From NCBI GenBank assembly GCA_947372405.1, contig CANBTO010000185.1, positions 1-8,894 of the forward strand: a stretch of DNA of 8,894 bases, in the 5' to 3' direction. Under the pieces are notes generated by a model. That model saw only the letters and a program-made list of their open reading frames with translations. It did not search any database and was not told the origin of the DNA. Position 1 is the first letter of the stretch. Each line of letters starts with the position of its first letter. Shown here piece by piece: positions 1 to 7,187 of the stretch. The position numbers and the translations under genes are program-made. The DNA comes from Verrucomicrobiaceae bacterium (lineage in GTDB: Bacteria; Verrucomicrobiota; Verrucomicrobiae; Verrucomicrobiales; Akkermansiaceae).

Positions 1-8
1 GAAGCCGC

Positions 9-839
9 TCACCCCGGCATCATGTAGCCTAACAGGCTGGCAAGCTTCTCCCTCATCTTCGCACGCGGCACGATCATGTCGATGAGGCCGTGCTCTAGCA
101 TGAATTCGGCGGTCTGGAAACCGGGCGGCAGGTTCTGGTGGGTTGTTTCCTTGACCACGCGCGGACCGGCGAAACCGATCATGCACTTGGGCTCGGCGAG
201 GTTGATGTCGCCGATGGTGGCGAAGGATGCCGTCACTCCGCCGGTGGTGGGATGCGTCATGAGCGAGATGTAGGGCAGCTTGGCTTCGGACAGGCGCGCG
301 AGGGCACCGCAGGTTTTGGCCATCTGCATGAGCGAGAGCATGCCTTCCTGCATGCGCGCGCCCGACGAGGCGGAGACAATGATGACTCCGCGTTTTTCGG
401 CGATGGCCGTCTCGATGGCGCGGGTGATTTTTTCACCAACCACCGAACCCATGGATCCGGCGAAAAACTTGAAGTCCATCACCGCGATCATCGCCTTGTG
501 ACCTCCGATGCTCAGCCGTCCTGAGATGACCGCGTCGTCGAGACCGGTCTTCTCGCGCAGGATGGCGGTTTTTTCGGTATAGCCGTTGAAGCCTAACGGA
601 TTGGCGGACACCAGACCGGCTTCCGTTTCCTCGAAACTGCCTGGGTCCGCGAGCAGCGCGATGCGTTCGCGGGAATCCATCAGGAAATGGTGGCCGCAAT
701 GCTGGCAGACGTGGAGGTTCTGCTGGAGTTCCAGATTGTGGATCATCGCGCCGCAGTCCGGGCATTTGTTCCAGAGGCCTTCCGGCATGTCTTCACGGCG
801 GTCCAGACTGCGGAGGCGGGGTTTGCTGAAAATGCCCAT
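9..839 (-). CDS. accD: Acetyl-CoA carboxylase carboxyltransferase subunit beta
   Basis: Beta half of the carboxyltransferase that moves the carboxyl group from carboxybiotin to acetyl-CoA, giving malonyl-CoA for fatty-acid synthesis; it works in the cytosol with AccA, biotinylated AccB and AccC. The 276-residue product has the AccD zinc ribbon near the N-terminus (C26, C29, C45, C48 in CPDC and CQHC pairs), then a crotonase-like carboxyltransferase core. Visible core signatures are SASSGARMQEG (about 156-166), a glycine-rich stretch THPTTGGVTASFA (195-207) and GFAGPRVV (222-229). Length is close to the family norm, so the gene looks complete. The ATG at 839 gives the usual short N-terminus before the zinc ribbon; no Shine-Dalgarno sequence precedes it. 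It diverges from the gene at 1021. accA is not in the window. Identity is secure. Confidence 0.97.
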   Translation of the reverse strand: MGIFSKPRLRSLDRREDMPEGLWNKCPDCGAMIHNLELQQNLHVCQHCGHHFLMDSRERIALLADPGSFEETEAGLVSANPLGFNGYTEKTAILREKTGLDDAVISGRLSIGGHKAMIAVMDFKFFAGSMGSVVGEKITRAIETAIAEKRGVIIVSASSGARMQEGMLSLMQMAKTCGALARLSEAKLPYISLMTHPTTGGVTASFATIGDINLAEPKCMIGFAGPRVVKETTHQNLPPGFQTAEFMLEHGLIDMIVPRAKMREKLASLLGYMMPG

Positions 840-885
840 GGTGTGGTGAGTTTCGGATCCGCCGAAGCGGAATCCTGTGGGCGGA

Positions 886-914
886 AATCTAGCGATGCAC
901 GCGCATTACGACAA
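886..914 (-). promoter_or_regulatory. Candidate sigma-70-type promoter for accD
   Basis: On the minus strand TTGTCG (909-914) and TAGATT (886-891) are separated by exactly 17 bases, each matching the -35 and -10 consensus at 4 of 6 positions. Transcription would start near 880, leaving a leader of roughly 40 bases before the accD start. Only the position and spacing support it; such matches also occur by chance. Confidence 0.3.
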
Positions 915-991
915 CCAACTTTTGACGAGCTCCAGCCGGAACGGACTTTTGGGGTTGCTTTCCGTGCCGAACAAAGGCAAAAAACGCCGGA

Positions 992-1010
992 GGAAATGAT
1001 AAGCATTTCC
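992..1010. repeat. Perfect 7-bp inverted repeat upstream of the small membrane protein gene
   Basis: GGAAATG (992-998) and CATTTCC (1004-1010) are exact reverse complements around the 5-base spacer ATAAG. The repeat ends 10 bases before the ATG at 1021 and overlaps the only Shine-Dalgarno-like stretch here (GGAGG, 989-993), which sits too far (27 bases) from that ATG for normal use. It could be an operator for the divergent genes or a hairpin in the leader transcript. No T-run follows, so it is not a classical terminator. Confidence 0.45.
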
Positions 1011-1020
1011 GTAATATCCG

Positions 1021-1221
1021 ATGAAACTCCGCCATTTTGTCTGTGGATCCTCCGCACTTCTTGTCTGCTGGCTTGCGGTGACATTCATCTATAACTTGCC
1101 CGCGCAGCGGTATCAAAAACCGGAAAAGTTCCCGGTCACAGCGCAGATGGCACCGGAAAAGTCCCAGATGGTGGCGGCCGCGAAGGAACCTGCGGATGCC
1201 GCGCTTTCGGCCTCGCACTGA
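1021..1221 (+). CDS. Small single-helix membrane protein, unknown function
   Basis: I do not recognise this 66-residue protein. It starts with a short basic segment (MKLRH), followed by a hydrophobic stretch at about residues 7-24. The rest is a polar tail rich in Ala, Lys, Glu and Pro, with no motif that I can name. This fits a one-pass inner-membrane protein or an uncleaved signal anchor. The ATG at 1021 is the first possible start because an in-frame TAA lies at 1012-1014. It ends 26 bases before the CDGSH gene on the same strand, so the two are probably cotranscribed. Support is the membrane-protein pattern and the operon-like position; the ORF is short and could still be chance. A competing 32-codon frame at 996-1094, whose ATG is only 2 bases after GGAGG, reads as less protein-like. 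Confidence 0.55.
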   Translation: MKLRHFVCGSSALLVCWLAVTFIYNLPAQRYQKPEKFPVTAQMAPEKSQMVAAAKEPADAALSASH

Positions 1222-1247
1222 AGCTGGACGCGACTCACAGTTCGCCC

Positions 1248-1499
1248 ATGTCCGAGAAACCGATCATCTGTGATACCAAGCCGCTGGCCCTTGAAGTGGA
1301 GGCAGGCGTCCATTGGTGGTGCTCCTGCGGCCGCTCCGCGCATCAACCGTTCTGCGACGGCTCCCACAAGGGCACCGGCCTGCAGCCGGTGAAATACGAA
1401 GTGGCCGAGAAAAAAACCGTCTGGTGGTGCCAGTGCAAACACACGGCGAATCCTCCGCTCTGCGACGGCTCGCACAAGAGCCTGCCGAAGCCGGAGTGA
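1248..1499 (+). CDS. Double CDGSH-type iron-sulfur protein (MiNT/CISD3-like)
   Basis: An 83-residue protein built from two CDGSH zinc-finger-like motifs. The first has C25, C27, C36 and H40 (CSC-x8-CDGSH), the second C61, C63, C72 and H76 (CQC-x8-CDGSH). In this family each three-Cys, one-His set binds a redox-active [2Fe-2S] cluster that can be transferred or act in electron transfer, so one chain here should carry two clusters, as in CISD3/MiNT. Eukaryotic mitoNEET and its close relatives have one motif per chain and dimerise. There is no signal peptide or membrane helix, so it should be cytosolic. The ATG at 1248 leaves only a short segment before the first motif; no Shine-Dalgarno sequence is visible. 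It follows the small membrane protein by 26 bases and ends 5 bases from the convergent gene's stop. Its partner and physiological role are unknown. Confidence 0.93.
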   Translation: MSEKPIICDTKPLALEVEAGVHWWCSCGRSAHQPFCDGSHKGTGLQPVKYEVAEKKTVWWCQCKHTANPPLCDGSHKSLPKPE

Positions 1500-1504
1500 T
1501 TTTC

Positions 1505-4195
1505 TCAATAGCCCTTCAACCACTCGACCACGTCGGCGACGTCCTGGGCGCTCATTCCCAGTTGATCGGCCCCGAGCATCAGCGAGTGGTCCATGTCCTT
1601 GCGGCTGGCGATCTGCTTTTTGGGAATCTTCTGGGTGAGACCACCAGTTGAGATGATGACGACCGGATTGCCATCGGAAATGATGCGTCCGTCGATCCGT
1701 TTCCCGTCCTTGAGACGGATCGAGGTGCCTTCAAAACCATGGGAAATATCGGCGGAGGGAGTCACGATGGATCTGGCGACGATTTCCGGTGGCTGTCTGC
1801 TGGCAAAGCCTTTGAGAACCGGGCCGTAATCCGGGCCGGTCTCGCTGATCTTGTGGCACATGGTGCAACGCGCCGCTGAGAGTTTGCCACGGGCGGCGTC
1901 TCCTTTGAGGGCAAGCACTTCATCCACTGTGAATTTCGTGGAGGCGGGTTTTTCCGGGACGGTGATTTCGGCAAGCGGCGCTTCTTTCTGGAGCAGGCCG
2001 TGTTTTTCAAATTCCGGCGTCAGGTTGAATGAAGCCCACTCTCCCTCGCTGCGGTTGGTCAACCACCACTGAGCCTGACCCTTCACGGGGGAGTTGTCGG
2101 AGGCGAGATCCATCAACGCGTCAGCGGATGCCCTGGACTTGATGAAAGCGATCGTGTCCACCGCGAGCTGGCGCTGTGAGTCGGTTAGATTTGCGGCGGT
2201 GGCGCGGACTTTCAGTGAAGGTATTGCTGCCTCGGGCATCAGACGCCAAGTCAGCAGTGCGAAGGTGTCCGACCACCTGGCTGGCTCACCGGGTTGCAGT
2301 TTCTGACCCACAGCTTTCCAAAGTTCTTGAGTATGATGACCGGCTCCGATACCAAGCGAATCCAGATAGCAGCGGTCCTTGCCATCGAACCCGCAGGCCA
2401 CTGTGACTAGAACCTCACGTCCCTCCTCGAAGTTCCGGTAACGCATCGCTTGTGCGGCCTCCACGCGGATCTCAGGTGCTGGATCGCCAGCCAGCTTGCG
2501 GGCGTAGGGGAGATCGTCGATGGCTCCGTCCGTGCGTCGGATGGCGCGAAAGGCTGTTAGGCGGTTTGATGCATTGGCACTCGCAATCAGCGCATCGAGT
2601 TTCGCACGGCCTTTTTCGCCGAGATAGGGCATCAACCAGATGGCGCGGGACGCGATGTAGGGATTGGGGTCATCGAGCACCCTGGCCACGGATTCATAGG
2701 CGCTGGCTCCGGTGGATTTCAATTTCTGATAGCCGAGCGAGCGGACGTTGACAGCGGGAGATTTGAGAGCGGTGACAGCACCGGCCACAGTGCCAAGATC
2801 CACTTTCGGGACAAGCGGTTTGAACCCCTTCGGTGCGATCCGATAGATGACACCGGATGCCGCCTCATCCAGGGTGGCGTGACCGCCCACGCGGGCATCG
2901 GTCCAGTCCGCGATATAAACGGCACCATCCGGTCCGACACAGACATCGGAAGGACGGAAGGTGAACTTGAGATCGCCGCCTCCATGTGGGGATTTTCTGG
3001 CTTTCACACCGCTGGTGAAGTCCGCACCGGCGAACTGCTTCTCCGGGTTGGTGGTGACGAAATCCGAGTGAACCAGCTTGAAGCCAGCGCCGTCCTTTGT
3101 TGGCTGATAGGAAAACACCACGTTCCGGGCCGGTTCGCAGGAAAGCAGCGTGCCCGCGTATTTGTCTCCCAGCGCACCGTTTTCGTAGAACACAATCCCC
3201 GTCGGCGAGCCGCCGCCATAGACGTCACCGGCCGGCATGCTTTCCGGATCATCCTGCCGCCACTCCGCCACGGCGGTGCTCTGCCCCGGGCGTTGGTCCG
3301 CCTTCCAGGTGCGCTTGCCGTCACGGGAAAAGAAGCCGGCGTTGCCATGTTCGATGACGTGTGTGGTGCGGCAGGCCGGCGGATCATCGTTGTCGTTCTG
3401 GAACACAAAGCCGAGCGAGTCGACCGTCTGCTCGTATGAGTTCCGGTAGCCACTGCCGATGATTTCCGCATGGGTCGCATCCGGGTTCATCCGCACCGTG
3501 AAACCACCGACATAAACAAATCCGTCATCGCTCTTCTCCCCGGCGATTGAGAGTGTGTCCACCGGCCACTCGCCTCCACCGCTCTTGTAATAGGAGCCGC
3601 CGACCCGGAATGTCTTTCCAGACTTGTCGGTGAAAATGCCGTCTGTGTTTCCCTGGTTGAAATACCACTTGCCGTCCGGCCCGGCGCTGAGCGAGTGCAG
3701 CGAGTGGTCGTGGTTCTTGCCGTTGAAGCCGGTCAGCAGCACCTCGCGCGTGTCGCCGGACGCGGGGTCGAATTTTCCGTCGCGGTTCGCATCGGTGAGC
3801 TTGAGCAGGTTCGGCGGTTGGGAAACGATGACCACGTTGTCGAAAACCGCGATGCCGAGCGGTGAGACCAACTCCGGATCCTGCCGAAACACGTGCGAGC
3901 TGTCGGCCTTGCCGTCGCCGTCGGTATCCTCGAGGACGACGATGCGGTCGCCTTCCGGACGGCGTCCGGCCTTGCTGCGGTAGTTCACCCCTTCCGTCAC
4001 CCAGATGCGGCCGCGCTGGTCCACGTCCATGTTCGTCGGGTTGAAAAGCATCGGCGAGACAGCCCACGGCGTGATCTCCAGTCCTTCCTGCAGCACGAAG
4101 GAGGCTAGCGGCATGGCGGGTGGCTCCATGGACGGAGACCAGGCGTGGCAGATGGCTGCGCTTGAAAGGATCAGCAACGGTTGGAGGAGTCTCAT
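1505..4195 (-). CDS. Secreted PVC-type propeller/HEAT/cytochrome-c-like heme protein
   Basis: An 896-residue exported protein of the large family of Planctomycetes/Verrucomicrobia membrane-bound dehydrogenase-like proteins with a C-terminal heme domain (TIGR02604 with TIGR02603). Residues 1-18 form a signal peptide, with likely cleavage after CHA. A beta-propeller-like region follows (about 35-450), with acidic DTDGDGKAD (90-98) and DANRDGKFD (135-143) loops that resemble calcium sites, and a conserved-looking NHDHSLHSL stretch near 161. Residues about 467-712 look like HEAT-type helical repeats. The C-terminal domain (about 750-896) has one covalent-heme motif, CTMCH, at 777-781 (bases 1853-1867), so periplasmic cytochrome-c maturation is needed. 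The ATG at 4195 is preferred because it begins a compact signal peptide; an in-frame GTG at 4219 would add eight residues. The family is thought to oxidise sugars or alcohols, but the substrate is unknown. It is convergent with the CDGSH gene and divergent from asnS. Confidence 0.9.
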   Translation of the reverse strand: MRLLQPLLILSSAAICHAWSPSMEPPAMPLASFVLQEGLEITPWAVSPMLFNPTNMDVDQRGRIWVTEGVNYRSKAGRRPEGDRIVVLEDTDGDGKADSSHVFRQDPELVSPLGIAVFDNVVIVSQPPNLLKLTDANRDGKFDPASGDTREVLLTGFNGKNHDHSLHSLSAGPDGKWYFNQGNTDGIFTDKSGKTFRVGGSYYKSGGGEWPVDTLSIAGEKSDDGFVYVGGFTVRMNPDATHAEIIGSGYRNSYEQTVDSLGFVFQNDNDDPPACRTTHVIEHGNAGFFSRDGKRTWKADQRPGQSTAVAEWRQDDPESMPAGDVYGGGSPTGIVFYENGALGDKYAGTLLSCEPARNVVFSYQPTKDGAGFKLVHSDFVTTNPEKQFAGADFTSGVKARKSPHGGGDLKFTFRPSDVCVGPDGAVYIADWTDARVGGHATLDEAASGVIYRIAPKGFKPLVPKVDLGTVAGAVTALKSPAVNVRSLGYQKLKSTGASAYESVARVLDDPNPYIASRAIWLMPYLGEKGRAKLDALIASANASNRLTAFRAIRRTDGAIDDLPYARKLAGDPAPEIRVEAAQAMRYRNFEEGREVLVTVACGFDGKDRCYLDSLGIGAGHHTQELWKAVGQKLQPGEPARWSDTFALLTWRLMPEAAIPSLKVRATAANLTDSQRQLAVDTIAFIKSRASADALMDLASDNSPVKGQAQWWLTNRSEGEWASFNLTPEFEKHGLLQKEAPLAEITVPEKPASTKFTVDEVLALKGDAARGKLSAARCTMCHKISETGPDYGPVLKGFASRQPPEIVARSIVTPSADISHGFEGTSIRLKDGKRIDGRIISDGNPVVIISTGGLTQKIPKKQIASRKDMDHSLMLGADQLGMSAQDVADVVEWLKGY

Positions 4196-4266
4196 GGGCT
4201 GGGTGTTTCGGAAAACCACTTACCGTATTTCCCGCAATCAGCTATCAACAATCTCCCGGTGCTGCT

Positions 4267-4295
4267 TTGACAATCCTTCGCCCGACCGCTAACCA
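4267..4295 (+). promoter_or_regulatory. Candidate asnS promoter, possibly giving a leaderless mRNA
   Basis: A perfect -35 consensus TTGACA lies at 4267-4272. Seventeen bases on is TAACCA (4290-4295), a poor -10 box with only its first two bases matching. If used, the start of transcription would fall at or next to the asnS ATG at 4301, with no room for a ribosome site. The same box read on the minus strand is TTGTCA, so it might also serve the divergent heme-protein gene. Evidence is the -35 match alone. Confidence 0.3.
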
Positions 4296-4300
4296 CGGAC

Positions 4301-5662
<1,362 letters not shown>

Positions 5663-5671
5663 CAAAGGCGC

Positions 5672-6739
5672 TCAGTTCCCACCCGGAATCATCCAGATGT
5701 TGCGGTATTGAACCGGGTGCCCGTGTTCCTGCAGGCGGATTGGTCCGTCGCCTTTTGGCTCGACGAAACGAGCCGCATAGGCGTGCGCGGTGACGTGCGG
5801 GATCTCCTCGTCGTGATGGATCAGCACGCCGTTGAGACGCACGGTGATGCGGGGAGACGAAGCCTTCCTGCCGTCCTTCCAGACGGAGGCGGTGTAGTCG
5901 ATGTCATAAGTCTGCCACTCCATCGGCGGGCGGGCGGCGTTCACCTGTGGCGGGCTGGTTTTATAGAGCGCGCCACATTCGTTCCACCAGCCTTGCAGAC
6001 CATAGGAGTTAAGTACCTGCACCTCGTAGTCACCTTGGAAAAAGAACCCGCTGTTGCCGTGGTCCTGCCCGGTTTTTCCCGGTTCCACCGGGTAACGGAA
6101 CTCCAGGTGGATCTTGCAATCGCCGAACTTGCGCTTCGTTTCGATGTCTCCGCCAATGCCTTGCTTCTTTTCCTCGGGCGTCGATGCAGAACGTATTTCC
6201 ATCACGCCGTTCTCCAACAGGTTCCACGACACCGGCCTGCCTCCGGCATGCTGCCATTGGTCGAAGTTCTTCCCATCGAAAAGCACCAGCGCTTCCGCGG
6301 GTGGCTTCGCGCCCAGTGTGGCCGAAGAGCGCACGACTTTCTTGAGATTGAAATGGACGCCACCACCGTGGCCGCTGCCGCTGACACCGGTCATACCCTC
6401 CTTGGAAACCGTGCCGCTCCAGCCTTTTTCCTCGAAACGTATCTCATCTCCAACAAGCTTGCCGGTTCCTTCGAAATACGGATCCGCCCGGCAATCATGC
6501 TCCTGATAGATGCGCACGGTGTACTCGCCATCCTTGATGTTGACGATCTGAGCCGCTACCGGCTTGTTGATTTCAAAGTAATGTCCTTTGGGTGCGTCTT
6601 TCCACTCGCCTTGGTAGTCACCCATCAGGGTGAGGTCTGCGGCACAGACATTGTTCCATGCCGGAGCCAGGCCTTCCGAGGCACTGGCCATGACTGGAGG
6701 GAGAAGCATGGAGATTGCAAGAATGACAGGATGTTTCAT
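5672..6739 (-). CDS. Secreted DUF1080 (3-keto-disaccharide hydrolase-like) protein
   Basis: A 355-residue exported protein. Residues 1-20 are a signal peptide with likely cleavage after ASA. Residues about 25-135 form a separate glycine-rich, probably beta, region (GDYQGEWKDAPKGHYFEI at 40-57), and residues about 150-353 are a DUF1080 domain with the concanavalin-like fold of that family. DUF1080 landmarks are LFDGKNFDQW (153-162), WNLLENGVMEI (172-182), HGNSGFFFQGDYEVQVL (227-243), ECGALYK (254-260), EWQTYDIDY (274-282), RITVRLNGV (297-305) and GPIRLQEHG (332-340). Some family members hydrolyse 3-keto-glycosides and the name 3-keto-disaccharide hydrolase follows from that; many PVC paralogues are untested. 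It should act in the periplasm or outside the cell. The ATG at 6739 gives the signal peptide directly; no Shine-Dalgarno sequence is seen. A candidate promoter lies at 6814-6843. Domain call is strong, substrate unknown. Confidence 0.92.
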   Translation of the reverse strand: MKHPVILAISMLLPPVMASASEGLAPAWNNVCAADLTLMGDYQGEWKDAPKGHYFEINKPVAAQIVNIKDGEYTVRIYQEHDCRADPYFEGTGKLVGDEIRFEEKGWSGTVSKEGMTGVSGSGHGGGVHFNLKKVVRSSATLGAKPPAEALVLFDGKNFDQWQHAGGRPVSWNLLENGVMEIRSASTPEEKKQGIGGDIETKRKFGDCKIHLEFRYPVEPGKTGQDHGNSGFFFQGDYEVQVLNSYGLQGWWNECGALYKTSPPQVNAARPPMEWQTYDIDYTASVWKDGRKASSPRITVRLNGVLIHHDEEIPHVTAHAYAARFVEPKGDGPIRLQEHGHPVQYRNIWMIPGGN

Positions 6740-6813
6740 GGCAGGAACACGCAGGATGGTGATGGTTGATTTGGTTGGAACGGTTCAGAGGATTTTTGGC
6801 AACTCGTTGGACT

Positions 6814-6843
6814 TGTATAGTGAAATCCTTCCAGTCGTGTCAG
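6814..6843 (-). promoter_or_regulatory. Candidate sigma-70-type promoter for the DUF1080 gene
   Basis: On the minus strand CTGACA (6838-6843; 5 of 6 matches to -35) is followed after 18 bases by TATACA (6814-6819; 4 of 6 matches to -10). Transcription would start near 6807, leaving a leader of about 68 bases. The boxes lie in a locally AT-richer segment, which fits a promoter. No experimental support. Confidence 0.35.
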
Positions 6844-6852
6844 GGTTGTTGA

Positions 6853-7011
6853 AAGAGTTCTGCTGCGGCAGCCTTGTTTTGTAGTGATCCTGGCACGGCG
6901 ATCAGGCCGGGGATTCCGCTGATCGCGGCGGATGAGAAGTTCATCCGGTGGAATGAGGAGCAGAGGTTGCTTCAAGTCATTGGCTTGCAGGCAAAGCTGA
7001 TTGAGGCCTGA
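6853..7011 (+). pseudogene. 3' remnant of an unidentified plus-strand gene
   Basis: After an in-frame TGA at 6850-6852 this frame stays open to TGA at 7009-7011, with no ATG or GTG in it. Its second half reads like real protein: RPGIPLIAADEKFIRWNEEQ followed by a short amphipathic helix ending GLQAKLIEA. I cannot assign a family. It looks like a lost gene's C-terminus because it ends 5 bases from, and convergent with, the stop of the higA remnant. Against it, the opposite strand is also open here (6736-6975) and the stretch is short. The true left limit of the remnant is probably near 6900. Confidence 0.35.
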
Positions 7012-7016
7012 ACGAC

Positions 7017-7187
7017 TCAGGCAACCAGCGGCTTCACACCGGCACGGATAGCTGCGGCCTGTTGAAATTGGATGATCCGCAGATCATGGCGGCTTTGGAG
7101 ATGGATCCAGGACTGCGAGTCCGTGCGGAAGAAAATGCCGGGTGTGATTGCGATTTCGGCATGGACGGGTCGTTTTCCTTTGATGAT
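7017..7187 (-). pseudogene. higA: C-terminal half of a HigA-family antitoxin, 5' end lost
   Basis: Translated on the minus strand, these 56 codons plus stop match from memory the second half of HigA antitoxins (XRE-type repressors of HigBA toxin-antitoxin loci). In order they give IIKGKR (family: IVNGKR, the end of the helix-turn-helix), an Ala pair as in ITADTAL, then FFRTDSQSWIHLQSRHDL against the family FFGTSxEFWxNLQxxYDL, and a terminal VKPLVA. The spacing between these landmarks fits without gaps. There is no start codon and no DNA-binding N-terminal half. The remnant sits in the same frame as, and immediately after, the TAG stop (7188-7190) of the repeat-protein gene, and no higB is present. 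It is probably a deletion remnant and not expressed as an antitoxin, although readthrough of that TAG would append it to the repeat protein. Confidence 0.72.

Larger units (their letters stand above)
6740..7187. other. Long intergenic region with promoter and two gene remnants
   Basis: This 448-bp stretch is the only long gap without an intact gene. Its left part (6740-6852) is less GC-rich than its surroundings and holds the candidate promoter of the DUF1080 gene. Its right part holds two convergent 3' gene ends lacking starts, 5 bases apart, listed separately. I see no tRNA, riboswitch, transposon end or direct repeat in it. The arrangement suggests DNA that once carried a toxin-antitoxin locus and a neighbour and was trimmed from both sides. 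Confidence 0.6.

Noticed and set aside
687..1094. Plus-strand open frame crossing the accD start into the small membrane protein gene
   Set aside because: The first part is antisense to the AccD zinc ribbon and the end overlaps the better small-protein frame; composition is not protein-like.
2879..3439. Plus-strand open frame of 186 codons inside the heme-protein gene
   Set aside because: Wholly antisense to conserved propeller sequence, with no family resemblance.
5708..6769. Plus-strand open frame of 353 codons opposite the DUF1080 gene
   Set aside because: It is the antisense shadow of a gene with clear DUF1080 motifs and a signal peptide; long antisense frames are common in GC-rich DNA and its translation shows no recognisable domain.
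6736..6975. Minus-strand open frame of 79 codons upstream of the DUF1080 gene
   Set aside because: Overlaps the DUF1080 start, rich in Arg, Pro, Ser and Thr with no motif, and covers the candidate promoter.
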